Position numbers and translations under genes: made by a program. Below, piece by piece: positions 21,092 to 33,000 of a stretch of 64,000 nucleotides of DNA (within the stretch, counting starts at the first letter, position 1; each line of letters begins with the position of its first letter). This stretch comes from Lunularia cruciata (lineage: Eukaryota; Streptophyta; Marchantiopsida; Lunulariales; Lunulariaceae), in contig OX419755.1 of the NCBI GenBank assembly GCA_948567375.1, positions 46,877,001 through 46,941,000 of the forward strand, written 5' to 3'. The notes beneath the pieces are model-generated. The model saw only the letters and a list, made by a program, of their open reading frames with translations. It made no database searches and was not told where the DNA came from.

Positions 21092-22111
21092 CTCTTGCCC
21101 ATCTAAGGTGAAGCCCCGCAACATGTCTTCAATAGTGCAATTAGCCCACTTTATTTGTCCATTTGTTTGTGGGTGGAAAGTTGTAGACATTGCCAACTTG
21201 GTTTTGACAAAACCAAAAAGTGTTTGCCAAAACAAATTGGTGAATTGAGTGCGTCTATCGTTGATGAGTACTCAGAGACAAGCTATTGGTGAGAGAAGAC
21301 TACATCTAAGTATAATTGAGCTAGTTGTGGAAATGGTCACATCCTTGGTGGTAGGGCATACATGAATCGTTTTGTTGAGCCAATCCACAAAGACCACAAT
21401 GGAGTCAAACCTTGAGGTGGTCTTGGGTAATTCACAGATGAGATCCATACTCACCTATTCCCAATGTTGTGTAGGGGTGGGGAGAGGTTAAAGGAGACAA
21501 GTAGGAGCTTGTTTAGAAGCTTTGTTTTGTTTACAGAGTAGGTAGTTGTGTACATAGTCCATCATGTCATTTCTCATCTTGGGCCAATAGTAATGGTGTT
21601 GGATTGCTTCCAAGATCTTGTCCACTCCGACATGACCTGCAATGACCAAATCATGACATTTTGCTAGAATGGTGGTGCATAATTTTGGGACATTTGAGAT
21701 CCATAATCTACCATCACAAAAGGTGAAGCCTTGGGTGATGGTGACACCTTTGGATGATTGCACTCCTACAATTTGAGGATTAGCTTTTGTAGCAGCCAAA
21801 ATCTCTGGCCAAAATTTAGGGTTAATCTTAACCTCTACCACCAAATTTTCTGCTATTGGTATGCGGGTGAATGCATCTACAAGTTTCTTCTTACCTTCCA
21901 CATAGGTGATTGTCATGTTGAAGCATTTTTGCCACTCTCCCCATCAAATCTGGTGACAAGATAGATCTTACTATGTCTCTAGGTAGACTAGAGGTTTGTG
22001 GTTTGTCTCTACTACAAATGCCTTTGTGCTTAGATAGTGCTTCCAATGATTGGTTGCAAGGACAATGGCTAGCTCTTCTTGTTCTGTGGTGTGATAGTTG
22101 CACTCTACCGG
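21092..22111 (-). mobile_element. G3 chromovirus fragment, left half (RNase H end and integrase)
   Basis: The minus strand codes for the RNase H end ([20 protein letters not shown] near 22100) and integrase (HHYYWPKMRNDMMDYVHNYL near 21600, [20 protein letters not shown] near 21440), closely similar to G1. It stops within the integrase at about 21092, against a LINE tail. The RNase H continues exactly at 25443 after insertion S. Several frame breaks and stops are present. Confidence 0.85.
22108..22111. other. Target-site duplication of insertion S, left copy
   Basis: CCGG before the TG of insertion S matches CCGA at 25443-25446 after it. Uninterrupted relatives read CTACCGGTAACAAC across this point (for example near 31780). 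Confidence 0.65.
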
Positions 22112-25100
22112 TGTTGAGGGAATTGTTTGGTCTTGAGAGTGCACCGGGCACATGGCTGCTTGTGCTCAATTTGTTCTTATTGTCAATGCCTTGAAGTTTC
22201 CCATAGTTTGACACTCTCTATCTATTCTTGGACTGTTGGAAATTCTTCTTTGCTAGAGCATGTTTTCTTCAATTGCTCTTGAGGTTGGCTCTCACTAAAG
22301 GCTCTGTGTTTGTCCTTGATCTTAATAGGATTGGTCATGTTTTGTGGGGTTTCGGTTTATGGGTTTCTATCCTTGCCTATGGTATATTTTAGTTTTCCAC
22401 TTAAGTTCAGCCTTTGGTTCTAGATCTGGCGGCTCATAGAGCGGGGTCAAGTGGTCTCTTAAGAGAATAACAACAAGTGATCTATTCCGAATCAAACATG
22501 GACACCTAGATCCATTCACAAAGACTGGACTGAGAGCTCCTAGAATGGATTTTTCTCTTGATGCTAGCCACAGATCAAAATTCACATTGGTTTCAAGGAC
22601 TCATCATTCATAGGAATACCAAACTGTGGAGTTCACAAGTTCTTGACAAGCCAAACAGTTCTAGTCTATATAGTGTCTGCACTAAGCTCTTCAACAAATT
22701 GTCAGCTCATCTTGAGCACTTCACATACACTCTGTCCAACAGCAGTCAAGGCAACTCACCTTCCAAATCTCTCCATTCTCCTATGCCCCTATTTTGCAGA
22801 TCAGATTCACTCCATTCAAACAGGTCAGCCAACTTTGAATCTTTTCTTTCCACTACTTCAGATGAGCTGAGCCACTTTGGATTTCTCCTCCTCTTCTTCC
22901 TTGACTAGCTCTTGTCACTGCCTGTTTAGCCACTCTTCAAAACATTTTCTGAGAAAACCCTTCTTCACTCTCCTGTCCTCACCTTGGCAGCTCCTACAGC
23001 AAACCCTCCTGGCCTATAAAAATCCTTCTCCAGTTTTGTCCTTCTCCTCTCTCACAACATTTTCCTAGAAATCTTTCTTCACTATCCTGTCCTAACCTTT
23101 GTGATTAATCTCTCCTCTGCCCAAGCACAAGTTCAATTTTGAATCTCTTCTCGTGTTGTCCTCTCAAAATATTCCTCTCTCCTCTTTTCACTATCGCATC
23201 CTTCACAATTCTACCATCATTCCCAATTGCTCATGTCCTATCATTAGCTTCAACAAGATGTCTCTTGAAGCATTTTTAGTCTTTTCCTTGTCTTATTAGT
23301 CGGCCCTATTCTCTCGGAGTGTCTCCTTCTTCTGCTCTATCCAAACCCCAACGTGATTTTAAGCCTTTCTTGGATTTTCTTGCATAACAACTACTCATTT
23401 CTCTCTCTTCTTTCTCTTCTCTCAAATGCTCTCTCCTTCTTTGTTACAACCAACTTCCTATTTCTACTTCAAACCCCTCATGTACTATACAGTCTTTTCT
23501 CTCAAAAGCTTTCCTTTGTCACAAGTTCTCCCATTAGAGAAATTCCTTATCAGCCTCCTGTCCAAGCGTTTCTCCCTCAAAACCTTTTTTCTTGCTCTTG
23601 TTATCCAAGCGGAAATCCCCTTTGCTCAAATGTCTCTCTTTTCCTTGCACAGCAAGCACTTATCTTCTAAAAACAATAATCTTGTCTTAGTTTCTCTCAC
23701 TTTTCAAACAACTCCTCAAAACCTAAACTCTTCTCTTTCCCTCTGTCTTGACTAAACTCTCTCCTTTGAAATTATTTATTTGGCACAAGCACCAATCTTT
23801 CTCTTCTCCTAAATGTCTTTCCTTCCTATCCAGGCCTCTCACTCTCAAAAGCGTTGCGAAGCCAATTCATCTCCTTCGATAATTCCTTCCTCACTACAAC
23901 CAAAGCCCTTCTCTTTTTGATAAATCCCTCTCTTTCAATCTCCCACTCAATCCAAACCTTCCCCTCAAAGGTTCCCTTATCCAAATCCTACTTTCAAGAG
24001 CTCTTCTCCTTGAGATTTTTTCCTATTTTGTCACCACTTCACCTCTGGCCTTGTCATAGCCCTTCACTACCCTTTGCACATTTGACCTTGCTCAATAAGT
24101 CTTGCAACCTGCACAACCTTTCATATTTGAAATTCTCCACTCCTGCCACATCCTTCATAGGCCCTTTCCAAACCCATTTTCTCTCAAAAGGTTTCTTCTC
24201 TGGCCCTATCATAGCCCTTTGTTGAATCACTACCCTCACGAAGAGTTTCTTGCATAGGTCAAGTCTTTCCTTTGATTGATTTCTTTCCTTGTGGCCAGAC
24301 TCTCAAGACCTCAACATAGCCAACTTTCTTTCAAAATTTCCTTCCCCATAGCCAGACATTTTAGACCTCAGCACTGCCAATTTCTCTCAAAAGGTTTTCC
24401 CTGCGGCCAAACACCTCAGCCTTCATCACTGCCAATTTCTCTTGAAAAGTTTTTCCTGCAGCCAAACACCTCAAACCTCAACACTCCCAATTTCTCTTGA
24501 AAAGTTTTCCTGCAGCCAGACTCTCAAAGATTTTGGACAACCCTATCCTGTCCTTTGAAAAGCATCTCCTTTCTGCAGCCTCCTTGTTCAGGTCTCCACA
24601 TTTGATTGTCCTCTTCTCTTGCTGGGTTTTGCTAAACCCTCCCCTTCATTACTTATTAAATTTTTCACTCTACTCTCCTCTCTATGTCCTGCTCCACCAG
24701 CTCCTCCCCATTTGACTTCCCATTCCCCACTCTATGTCTTAGCACAACCCTAAACTTCTCTCAAAAACCTATGTTCTTCCTGTCCAAGTCTCAATGCTCC
24801 TGCACAGTCAAGCTTTTCTTTCTTTTTTGAAACTCTCCTTTTTTTCTTCTATCACTCTATCCAGTCCCTTCCCTCTCACATTTTTCCATTCCTTCTTGGC
24901 TCATTGTTCCCAAAAATCTACCCTCGATAAATTCTTCCTGCCTTCTTTTCCCAAAAACCCCGTAACTATAGTTCATGCACACACCTACATAGCCCTTCCC
25001 ATTCCTTCCCTCCATTTGAAAAACTTCCCCTTCCTTATTGCCATCCAGGCCCAAAAATCTCTTTTTCTGCCCTTGCCCTAGCAGAAAACCCCTTCTCCTT

Positions 25101-25442
25101 TATTTTGAGCTTTTCTTCCCTTTTCCTATCCCTTGTCTCAACTAGTCTTCACTTCAAAAACCCTTCACTCCTTCCTATTTTTCAAGGCACTCTCTCAAAG
25201 CTAAAAGACTCTTTTTCTCTACCACTAAATGAAAAATACTCCTAGGACCTCAATAAACAAAGTCCAAAGTCCTTGTTACATAAGTTTAAGCCCAATTTTG
25301 TGTAACAACAAGAAACTCCCAAGCTCATGCAAAATAATAGGAACTCTTGAGCTTATGCCTCATTTCAAAAACCTCCAAGCTTATAAAACATAAGAGAATT
25401 TCTGAATTCATAATGTACGTGTAGATTCTTTTCCCAATGACA
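22112..25442. mobile_element. S: 3.3-kb pyrimidine-rich insertion with TG...CA ends (possible solo LTR)
   Basis: The insertion starts TGTTGAGGGAATTG and ends TTTTCCCAATGACA, so it has TG...CA termini with a short inverted match (GGGAA/TTCCC). It splits G3 exactly and is bordered by CCGG/CCGA. About 22,650-25,230 is unusually C+T rich on the plus strand with no convincing ORF. I see no second copy of its ends inside it, so a long solo LTR is the most economical reading. A non-autonomous element of another class is possible. Confidence 0.6.
24286..24530 (+). repeat. Minisatellite, about 55-bp unit, 4.5 copies, inside S
   Basis: Imperfect units share the pattern TTTCCTGCAGCCAAACACC, then CTCA, then CACTGCCAATTTCTC, then AAAAG. 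Starts are near 24286, 24340, 24395, 24450 and 24503. No coding sense is apparent. Confidence 0.75.
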
Positions 25443-25786
25443 CCGATAACAACTTTTGAGAGATATATGCAATTGGATGCCATCCATCATGCCATTCTTG
25501 TTGTAGGACTGCTCCTATTGCTATGCCTAATGTATCTGTAGCCAACTTGATTGGGTGTTTTGGGTCATAACACTTCAAGATCAGTGCATGTAGCAAGGCG
25601 GCTTTCAGTTCTTGAAAGGCCAACTCTTGTGCGGTTCCCCACGTCCACTTCTTCCTCTTGCCAAGTAGTGTCGTTAAAGGTTGTGCACCCTTGGAGAAGT
25701 CCTTGACAATTGATGATAGAATCCCATCAACTCCAAGAAGCTCTTGAGTTGAGTTTGATCTTCTGGAGCACTCTATTTTTGAATGA
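25443..25786 (-). mobile_element. G3 chromovirus fragment, right half (RT end and RNase H start)
   Basis: The minus strand codes for [37 protein letters not shown] and [17 protein letters not shown], which in G1 directly precede the sequence at 22111. It therefore belongs to the same copy as 21092-22111. Its 5' side is cut at 25787 by X2 copy b. Confidence 0.85.
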
Positions 25787-26174
25787 TGTGGTATCCACAT
25801 TTTTTGTTTTGTTCTATTTTTTGTTAAAGTTTTGAAGAAGAATCAAATTAAGAAAGCCAAATTACAAAGGAAAGAATGGACTTGTGTATCTTCAGAGTAA
25901 ACCCAAAGAAGTCAACTTGGGGTTGGGAACCGGAAATATTTAGATGAGGTTACAAAGAGACAAATCCAAAGAAGCACGTATTTGGACCAAGAAGCAAAGG
26001 TCAATACAAAGATAGTGTAACAACCTCTCTACGTGTCAGGCCAAGCAAGACATTACACTTCAAGAAACGACAGAGGCAGGAGAAGAATACCTTGACAGTG
26101 AAAGGAAACCAATACATAGAAGAACAAGGAGTCAGTTTTGAAATTGATAGAAGAATGATTGCACTTTGAGGTAC

Positions 26175-26181
26175 TATAAAA
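26175..26181 (+). promoter_or_regulatory. TATA box of X2 copy b
   Basis: TATAAAA in GGTACTATAAAATTG, about 190 bp before the first probable ATG. It corresponds in position to the boxes in X1 copies a and c. Confidence 0.5.
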
Positions 26182-26369
26182 TTGTGATTCCATAGGAGGG
26201 AATCAAATATATCATATAGATATCTTGTTCCTCTAAGTAGTCATCCTGCAGTAATGTGCATCAAGAAGCCAATTGAAAGTGAAATTTTCTGAAAACCAAA
26301 AGGTGTTAGAGTGTCGTGTCCAAGAGAGGAGATATTTTTCAATGCCGAAGAACTAGAGAGCAAATCATG

Positions 26370-28832
26370 GCAATGAAGACTAAGAACACACTCGTAGTGA
26401 GGAGTTTCACAATTTGGAGGTTAAATGTCATAGCTAGGATCAAGGTCTTGAATAGGCTTTGGATTACATTCTTGGCATGGAACTGGAATTTTACTTTCCC
26501 AAGTGTCATGGTAGAGATAAAAGCTAGTAATTGTGAGGAAGGCCCCAAAGTCAAGGGGAAAAGAGGAAATCTGGCTTGATGGACTTAGTCGGATTGGAGA
26601 TTAGTGTTGGGGAAAGAAGTAGGAGAGGCAATTGGGGTCACCTTCTATCGGAAGTGTGATGCTGCAGAGGAGACCATGGAAATTAGAAATTTGTTCTTTG
26701 TCCCGTGTACTAACAATGGCTACAAAGTGGAGTCCTATTGGGACTCAATCAAGCAGAGCATTGTAGGAGCAATCATAGCTACGTTCAAGCCCAAAAGAAC
26801 AACATACGTGAACATGTAGCAAGCAATCTTCTTTCACCAGATGTTTGCAGGAATGAAGATGAACTGGGGAAAGTGCTACCACAAGCAAATGAGGCAAATT
26901 ATAGTCAATTGTAGAACCAATTTGCCTCCACATTACTTTGCACCATTTGCAGCACACTTCTACTTTGGATTAAATTTGTTGACAACAGAGGAGAGGCATC
27001 ACATGGTGTCACATTTCTATCCTGATCTTTGGCAAGAAGTGGATTAAGAGGAGCAGCAATATATGTTACAACTGCAAGCCAACAATGATCACTTCATTAG
27101 AGCAGGACAGAGGGAGATGGTGGAGGGAAGAAGTCCAAAGATGAAGAAGCGTACTAAACCCAAAGAGGTAGCATTGCCCTAGACACAACAAAAGACCTGA
27201 AGACTCAATCCGTGAGGTAAGAAGATGGTGAAGGAGGAGACTTTAGAGATAGAGTCTAAAGGAGAGACAGAGTCCAGAGGAGGAGACTCAAAAGAAGCCA
27301 AGCTCACACTACAGAGTGAGGAATTCGGAAGTGAGAGTGATAGTGAAGAGGAAGTTTAGCAATCAACTAAAGCCAAAGAAGATGAGGCATTCCATGCAGC
27401 AATTGATTGTATGGAAGGAGGAGATAACTTGTTTTAAGAATTGGCCATGGAGGAGATGGATGAAGAGCCAAAGAAGGAAGACCAAAAGGGAGGCAGAGCC
27501 AAGAAGTCAATAATGGTTGAACTTGTAGGTCCAAGCTCAATCTGTAAGGAAGAAGAAAGCTCAAAAACAATATTGATGAAGGTACAAAGATCAAGACTTT
27601 GGGGAAAAACTCTAGCGGAAGAAGCAAAGTACAAAGATGAAGCCAAAGATGAAGAAGGATTTGAAGCAGTAAAATACTTAATGCAAATTGTGACTCCATT
27701 TTTTTGAGCTACTGAGTATGCAAAAGAACGTAATCCCACAAGATTGTATGAAGGTGAAGAATGAGTTGCAAGTGGTGAAGAATCTGCTAGATGAAGTGAA
27801 GGGATTGAAGGAGAGTGTAACCCAAAGAGAAGAAGCTGAGGAACTTTTGGTGGATGCAATCTTGAAGAAGAAGACGTTAGAGAACTTGCAAGAGAGTTTC
27901 AAGAAGAGGAGAAGAGAGATGCATAGTCAAGCCAAAGAGTTGAAGAAGCAGATGGTGTTGTTGGCAAAGATGAAAGAGGAGGTCAGTAAATTTTGCATCA
28001 AAAGTATTCATGTGAAGGTGATGGTAGTTGTGATGGAGTAGGAGTTAGAGAGCTTGAAGAAGAGTGCAGCAGGAAAATATCAAGCATGGCAGAGGGAGTT
28101 GGCAATCCGACACCAAGAGGAGCAAAGATTGTGAGGCTTGGTAAGAAGTGCTGAGATATAGAGTTCTCAATAAGCGGAGGAGAAGAAGATGCTTGCAGCT
28201 TAGTACAAAGACAAGTTGAAGATGTACCGAGAAGAGTTGAAAGTAGAACAATCTCAAGGGTATGCATCAAAGTCAGTAGGAGAAGTTGTTGGAAGATTGT
28301 GAGCAATGCTGAACATGGAGTCTGAAGGAAGGTTGGAGGAAGCAAGACTGCACAAATTGAAACAATGAAACAATGAAATATAAAGCCTGGAAGACCCAAA
28401 GAGTCAAAAGGTTGAAAATGAAATTGCTAGTTTAGGAAACTTGGAAGAGGAGAGCAAAAGATGTAGATATGACCACTCTTCTGATTTGTTTGAGGGAAAG
28501 AGTAGATAAGAAGATAATGGAGGTAGGAGACAATGTGAGTCTCAGATTAGATTTAGTGAACTCGGAGTAAGAAAGACTTCTAAGTAGTGTGAAGGAGGAA
28601 AAGAAGTAGGAGTGCCGATGTCTTTGGAGTTATCCTATGAGACATTAGAGAAGAGTGGGTCAAGAGATAAAAGTTAGAAAGGTTACACGTGACCTCAATT
28701 GTAATTCATAGTGAAGAAGTACTAGAAATAATGAAGGATTTGGTAGTTGAAGATAGATCCAAAGAAGGAGAAATACTTGGAGGATCATTGGGTTTGAAAG
28801 CCAAAGAAGAGGTAGACATCGGATTGGAGTAG
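26370..28832 (+). pseudogene. X2 protein copy b (broken): N-terminal domain, acidic linker, coiled coil
   Basis: The N-terminal domain (26370-27050) shows NRLWITFLAWNWNFTFP, NGYKVESYWDSIKQSI, FFHQMFAGMKMNWGKCYHKQ, LPPHYFAPFAAHFYFGLNLL and HFYPDLWQEVD, all aligning with X1. A variable acidic/basic linker covers about 27050-27700. The coiled coil (27718-28660) includes KVKNELQVVKNLLDEVKGLK and LENLQESFKKRRREMHSQ. The last block before the stop is LKAKEEVDIGLE at about 28830. At least six stops or frame breaks occur. Shared motifs at only moderate identity between X1 and X2 suggest long separate histories with the protein plan kept. The function is unknown. Confidence 0.6.
28362..28418 (-). mobile_element. 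Ultra-short LINE insertion (57 bp) in the X2 coding region
   Basis: Only the final LINE segment is present: AACAATG-type tail, ATATAAAGCCTGG, GACCCAAAGAGTC, AAAAGGTTGAAA. TGAA borders both sides (28358-28361 and 28419-28422), and removal restores TTGAAATTGC as in X2 remnant a. Confidence 0.8.
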
Positions 28833-29021
28833 CAACCATTTTGAGATTTGAAGAGGCAAATATGAAGAGGTGCATTGTAATTTTGGATCTGCAGGTTGGT
28901 ATAGTTGTTGTAAAATGGTATAATTGTTAGCAAATATCAATTGCTCTACTATTTAAAGGAGGACTTTGTAGTCTTATGTTGTTCAGTATTCTAAATTTTT
29001 GAAGATAGATAAAACAAAGTG

Positions 29022-29290
29022 AACAATGAAGTATAAAGCCCGGAAGACCCAAAGAGTCAAAAGACTGAAAACACAATATAAAACACATGAAATGTTAGCC
29101 TAGGCAAGAGCCTAGGGCATCTGACCAATCTGTAACAAATTAATCTGATGTAAACTTATCTCCATCATATACTTCCCTAACACTTAAGCTTCAATCTATA
29201 AGAGGGTTGAGAAATCACTACAAATAATCTAATGGCTATCTCTGATCAGCATGTAAACAAACAACAATGAAACAATTTTGAAACAATTGT
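29022..29290 (-). mobile_element. LINE copy 13: 3' end with extra tail repeats
   Basis: A reverse LINE 3' end (GAACAATGAAGTATAAAGCC at 29021 on) continues to about 29257, followed by a short stretch of ACAATGAAACAATTTTGAAAC-like tail repeats to about 29290. It cuts X2 copy b. Confidence 0.7.
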
Positions 29291-29306
29291 TTCATTTTTG
29301 AATGAG
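29291..29306 (+). mobile_element. Left stub of LINE copy 14, cut by G2
   Basis: TTTTTGAATGAG corresponds to the LINE RT sequence that continues at 35866 after G2 as GTGAGGCAATCAGG. The ATGAG/GTGAG pair is the G2 target duplication. Confidence 0.7.
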
Positions 29307-30030
29307 TGTAATACTTTGAGGACAAGAGAAGAGAGAGAAACACAAATTACACACTCAACATTCAGTGCCCAAAAGGAGCACCTTCTCTTTATTATATAGA
29401 CAAAGAGGATCTCCTCCAAGGAAGCTCCACCATAGGATTAGGCACACAGATAGGTGACCTGTCAGCAAGCTCCACCCTTGGATTACTTACTTGGATGGGT
29501 GACATGTTGGTCTTGTTCCTATCTGGTTGGTCAAACAAGCTTTGATCAGAGGGAATCTTTAGGGAATCTTCTTGTAGGAGTCTCAAAATCATGTAAGGTA
29601 CCATTGGAAAGCTCTTGATGAGACAAACCAGGGGGAGGGAAGGCTTGGCTTTCCTTAGGTGGGAGGGAATTTTCACATTTTTGAGGTCTAGTTCATCCGT
29701 TTAGGCCTCCGAAATTGCCTTCAAAGATTTCAGGCAGTTCCTGCTCTATTAGTAGAAGTCCCCTTTTGGTGATACCTATTTCTGATCTGTTTATTCCATC
29801 ATGTGTAACATCCTTCCAAATGTTACCAAACCAATTCTCACATTTAAATCATATGTTTAGCTATTGGTTCTAAGGTTCTCAAGTCTATTGTGGTTTCTGC
29901 TCTATTAGTGAAAGTACTCTTTTGGTGATACTTCTATCTGATCTATTTTGACCATCATGTATAACATCATTCTAGATGTTATCAAACCAAATTTCACATC
30001 TAGATCATATTGCTAGGTCTTGGTATTATA
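29307..30030 (-). repeat. 3' LTR of G2
   Basis: Reading plus, it runs TGTAATACTTTGAGG to CTTGGTATTATA; the last bases were probably TTACA. 724 bp. It contains the duplicated U3 blocks also seen in G1. Confidence 0.9.
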
Positions 30031-30045
30031 GACCTCTCTCCTTTT
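30031..30045 (-). other. Polypurine tract of G2
   Basis: On the minus strand AAAAGGAGAGAGGTC directly precedes the 3' LTR, differing from the G1 tract by one base. Confidence 0.8.
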
Positions 30046-30049
30046 AAGA

Positions 30050-33000
30050 TGCAATGTCCTCATTGTGCAATTGTTGCTCAAATGCTTGCACCAACACCGG
30101 TGCATGTGTCAAATTGGCAGTGGGCTCCCAGGTTGCTTCATAGAGGGGGTAACCTTTCCACTATACTAGATAGTCCACCAGTGGATGGCGAGTACCACGC
30201 ATGCATTTTTGGAGAATACCCTCCACTTCTTATTCCTTTGTGCCATCAATGAGTGTTAGACAAGGTCAAATGTCTTGGGTGGAATGACCTTGGCCTGAGC
30301 GGGGAGCATATCTGCGTAGTAGGGGAACATGGAACACGAGATGGATCTTCATGTGTGGTGGTAGCTCAAGGTAATAGGCCACAACGCCAATGCGACAAAG
30401 AATCAAGAAAGGCCCAATAAAACGAGGTCTGAGCTTACGAGGTCCAACTAATGTGCGGTTGGTTGTCGATAGCCACACTTGATCCCCAACATTGAACTCC
30501 ATGCGCCTACAATGTGCATCAACATACTGCTTTTGTCAATTTTGTGCAATCTATAATCTGTGCTTGGCACTCTCCACCCCTTGTTGGATTTTAGAAACAA
30601 ACGTGTTGATTGCATTGACCTTGGTAGCCACTAGACGGATCTTCAACAAGCTAGAAGGTGTGAAAGGATGCTTACCATACATGAGGAAGAACGGAGTGAC
30701 TTAGGTGGATGCATTCACTGAATTATTGTAAGCAAATACCACCAACGGAAGTAGGGTGTCCCACCTCTCTTGCTCTTCTAAGGTGAAGCCGCGTAACATA
30801 TCTTCAATCGTGCGATTAGCCTGCTCTGTTTGGCCATCTGTTTGTGGGTGGTAAGCTGTGGACATGGCCAACTTGGTTTTGAAGAAACCAAAGAGTATTT
30901 GCCAAAACAAACTGGTGAATTAGGTGCCTCTATCAATGATAAGTACTCTAGACAAGCCATGGTGAGAGAAGACTGCATCTAAGTATAATTGAGCTAGTTG
31001 TGGAGCGGTCACATCCTTGGTGGTAGGACATACATGAATCATTTTGCTGAGCCAGTCCACAAAGACCATGATGGAGTCAAACCTTGAGGTGGTCTTGGGT
31101 AATTCACAAACAAGATCCATACTCACTTGTTCCCAACGTTGGGTAGGCGTGGAGAGAGGTTGAAGGAGCCCTGCAAGAGCTTGATTAGAAGCTTTGTTCT
31201 GTTGATAAATTATGCAATTGTGCACGTAGTCCATCACGTCACTGCTCATCTTAGGCCAATAGTAATGGCGCAAGATTGCATCCAAGGTCTTGTCTACTCC
31301 GGCATGACCTACAATGGCCGAATCATGATATTCTGCTAGAATGGTGGTGCATAACTCTGGGACATTTGGGATCCATAATCTGCCATCATGAAAGGTGCAT
31401 CTTTGGGTGCTAGTGATGCCTTTGGATGATTGCGCTTCTAAAATTTGTGGATCTATTTTTGTAGTAGCCAGAATCTTTGGCCAAAATTCAGGGTTAATCT
31501 TAACCTTTGCCACCAAGTTGTTTACCATTGGCATGCGGTTGAATGCATCTACAAGTTGCTTCTTCCCTTCCACGTAGGTGATTGTCATGTTGAAATGTTG
31601 TTGCTACTCTGCCCACTGAATCTGGCGACAAGATAGATCCTTCTGCATCTCAAGGTAGACTAGAGGTCTGTGGTCTGTCTCTACTACAAATGCCTTCTTG
31701 CTCAGATAGTGCTTCCAATGCTTGGTTGCCAGAACAATGGCCAGCTCTTCTTGTTTTGTGGTGTGGTAGTTGCGCTCTACCGGTAACAACTTTCAAGAGA
31801 AATATGCAATTGGATGCCATCCGTCATGCCACTCTTGTTGTAGGATTGCTCCTATTGCTATGCCTGATGCATCTAAAGCCAACTTGATTGGACGTTTTGG
31901 GTCATACCACTTCAAGATTGGTGCATGTAGCAAGGTGGCTTTCAATTCTTGAAAGGCCAACTCTTGTGCGGTTCCTCATGTCCACTTCTTCTCCTTGCCA
32001 AGTAGTGCCGTTAAAGGCTGTGCAACATTGGAGAAGTCCTTGAAAAATCTACGATAGAATCCTATCAACCCCAAGAAGCTCTTGAGTTGAGTCTGATCTT
32101 CTAGGGCACTCCATTCTTGAATGACCTCTATTTTATACGTCAATACTTGAATGCACTCTGCACTTACTCTATGCCCCAAGTAGTCTACTTCAGACTTGCC
32201 AAACTTGCACTTTGAGATTTTGGCATACAATTTATTCTGTCTTAGAATTTGGAGGACCTCTCATAGATGTTGTTTGTGTTCCGTCATCATGCTATTGTAG
32301 ACTAAGATATCATCCAAGAAGATGATAATAGACTTATCCAAGTATGGACAAAATATGTCATTCATTAGACTCATGAAAGTGGCAGGTGCATTGGTAAGGC
32401 CAAAAGGCATCACAAGATACTTGAAGTGGCCATACTTGGTTTGGAAGACAATTTTGTACACATCCTCCTCTACAATTTGGATTTGATTGTAACCACTCCA
32501 AAAGTCCAATTTGGTGAAGTATCTTGCTCCATGGAGTTGATCAAAGAGGTCATCCATGCAAGGTAAGGGGTATTTGTTCTTCACTATTTGCTGATTGAGA
32601 CCTCGATAGTCAATGCACATGCGCATTATACCATCCTTCTTCTTCACAAAAAGACAAGAGCCCCATATGGTCATACGCTAGGTTGGATGAATCCCTTCTG
32701 CAGCATCTCCTCAATTTGAGTCTTACACTCCTCCAACTCATGAGGTGATAGGTGATATGGGGCCTTACAAGGAGGTGTCTTCCCCAAGATTGTCTCAATT
32801 TTATGATCTACTGTCCTTTTTGGTGGTAATCCTAAGGGTAGATCATCAGGAAAGACATCTTGAAATTCATCCACCACAGCCTTCAATTTCTTAGGAATTT
32901 GTCCATCGAGTTGTGCACTCTAGACTTCTCTTATTAGACCCATGAAACATCTATCGGTCTTACACACAGTTGCCGCCCCTATGACATATAGAGGTAGATC

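Larger units (their letters stand above)
25787..29021 (+). mobile_element. X2 element copy b, nearly complete
   Basis: It starts TGTGGTATCCACATTTTTTG, directly after chromovirus sequence (GAATGA). It has a T-rich leader, a TATA box at 26175-26181, coding sequence 26370-28832 and the beginning of the 3' noncoding region. It is cut at about 29021 (GATAAAACAAAGTG) by a LINE tail. A 57-bp LINE tail is inserted at 28362-28418. It is the best source for the X2 protein layout. Confidence 0.75.

Noticed and set aside
22558-25081. Several plus-strand ORFs of 60-120 codons rich in Ser, Leu and Phe
   Set aside because: They follow from the strong C+T bias of insertion S, overlap in different frames and have no start context or similarity between them.
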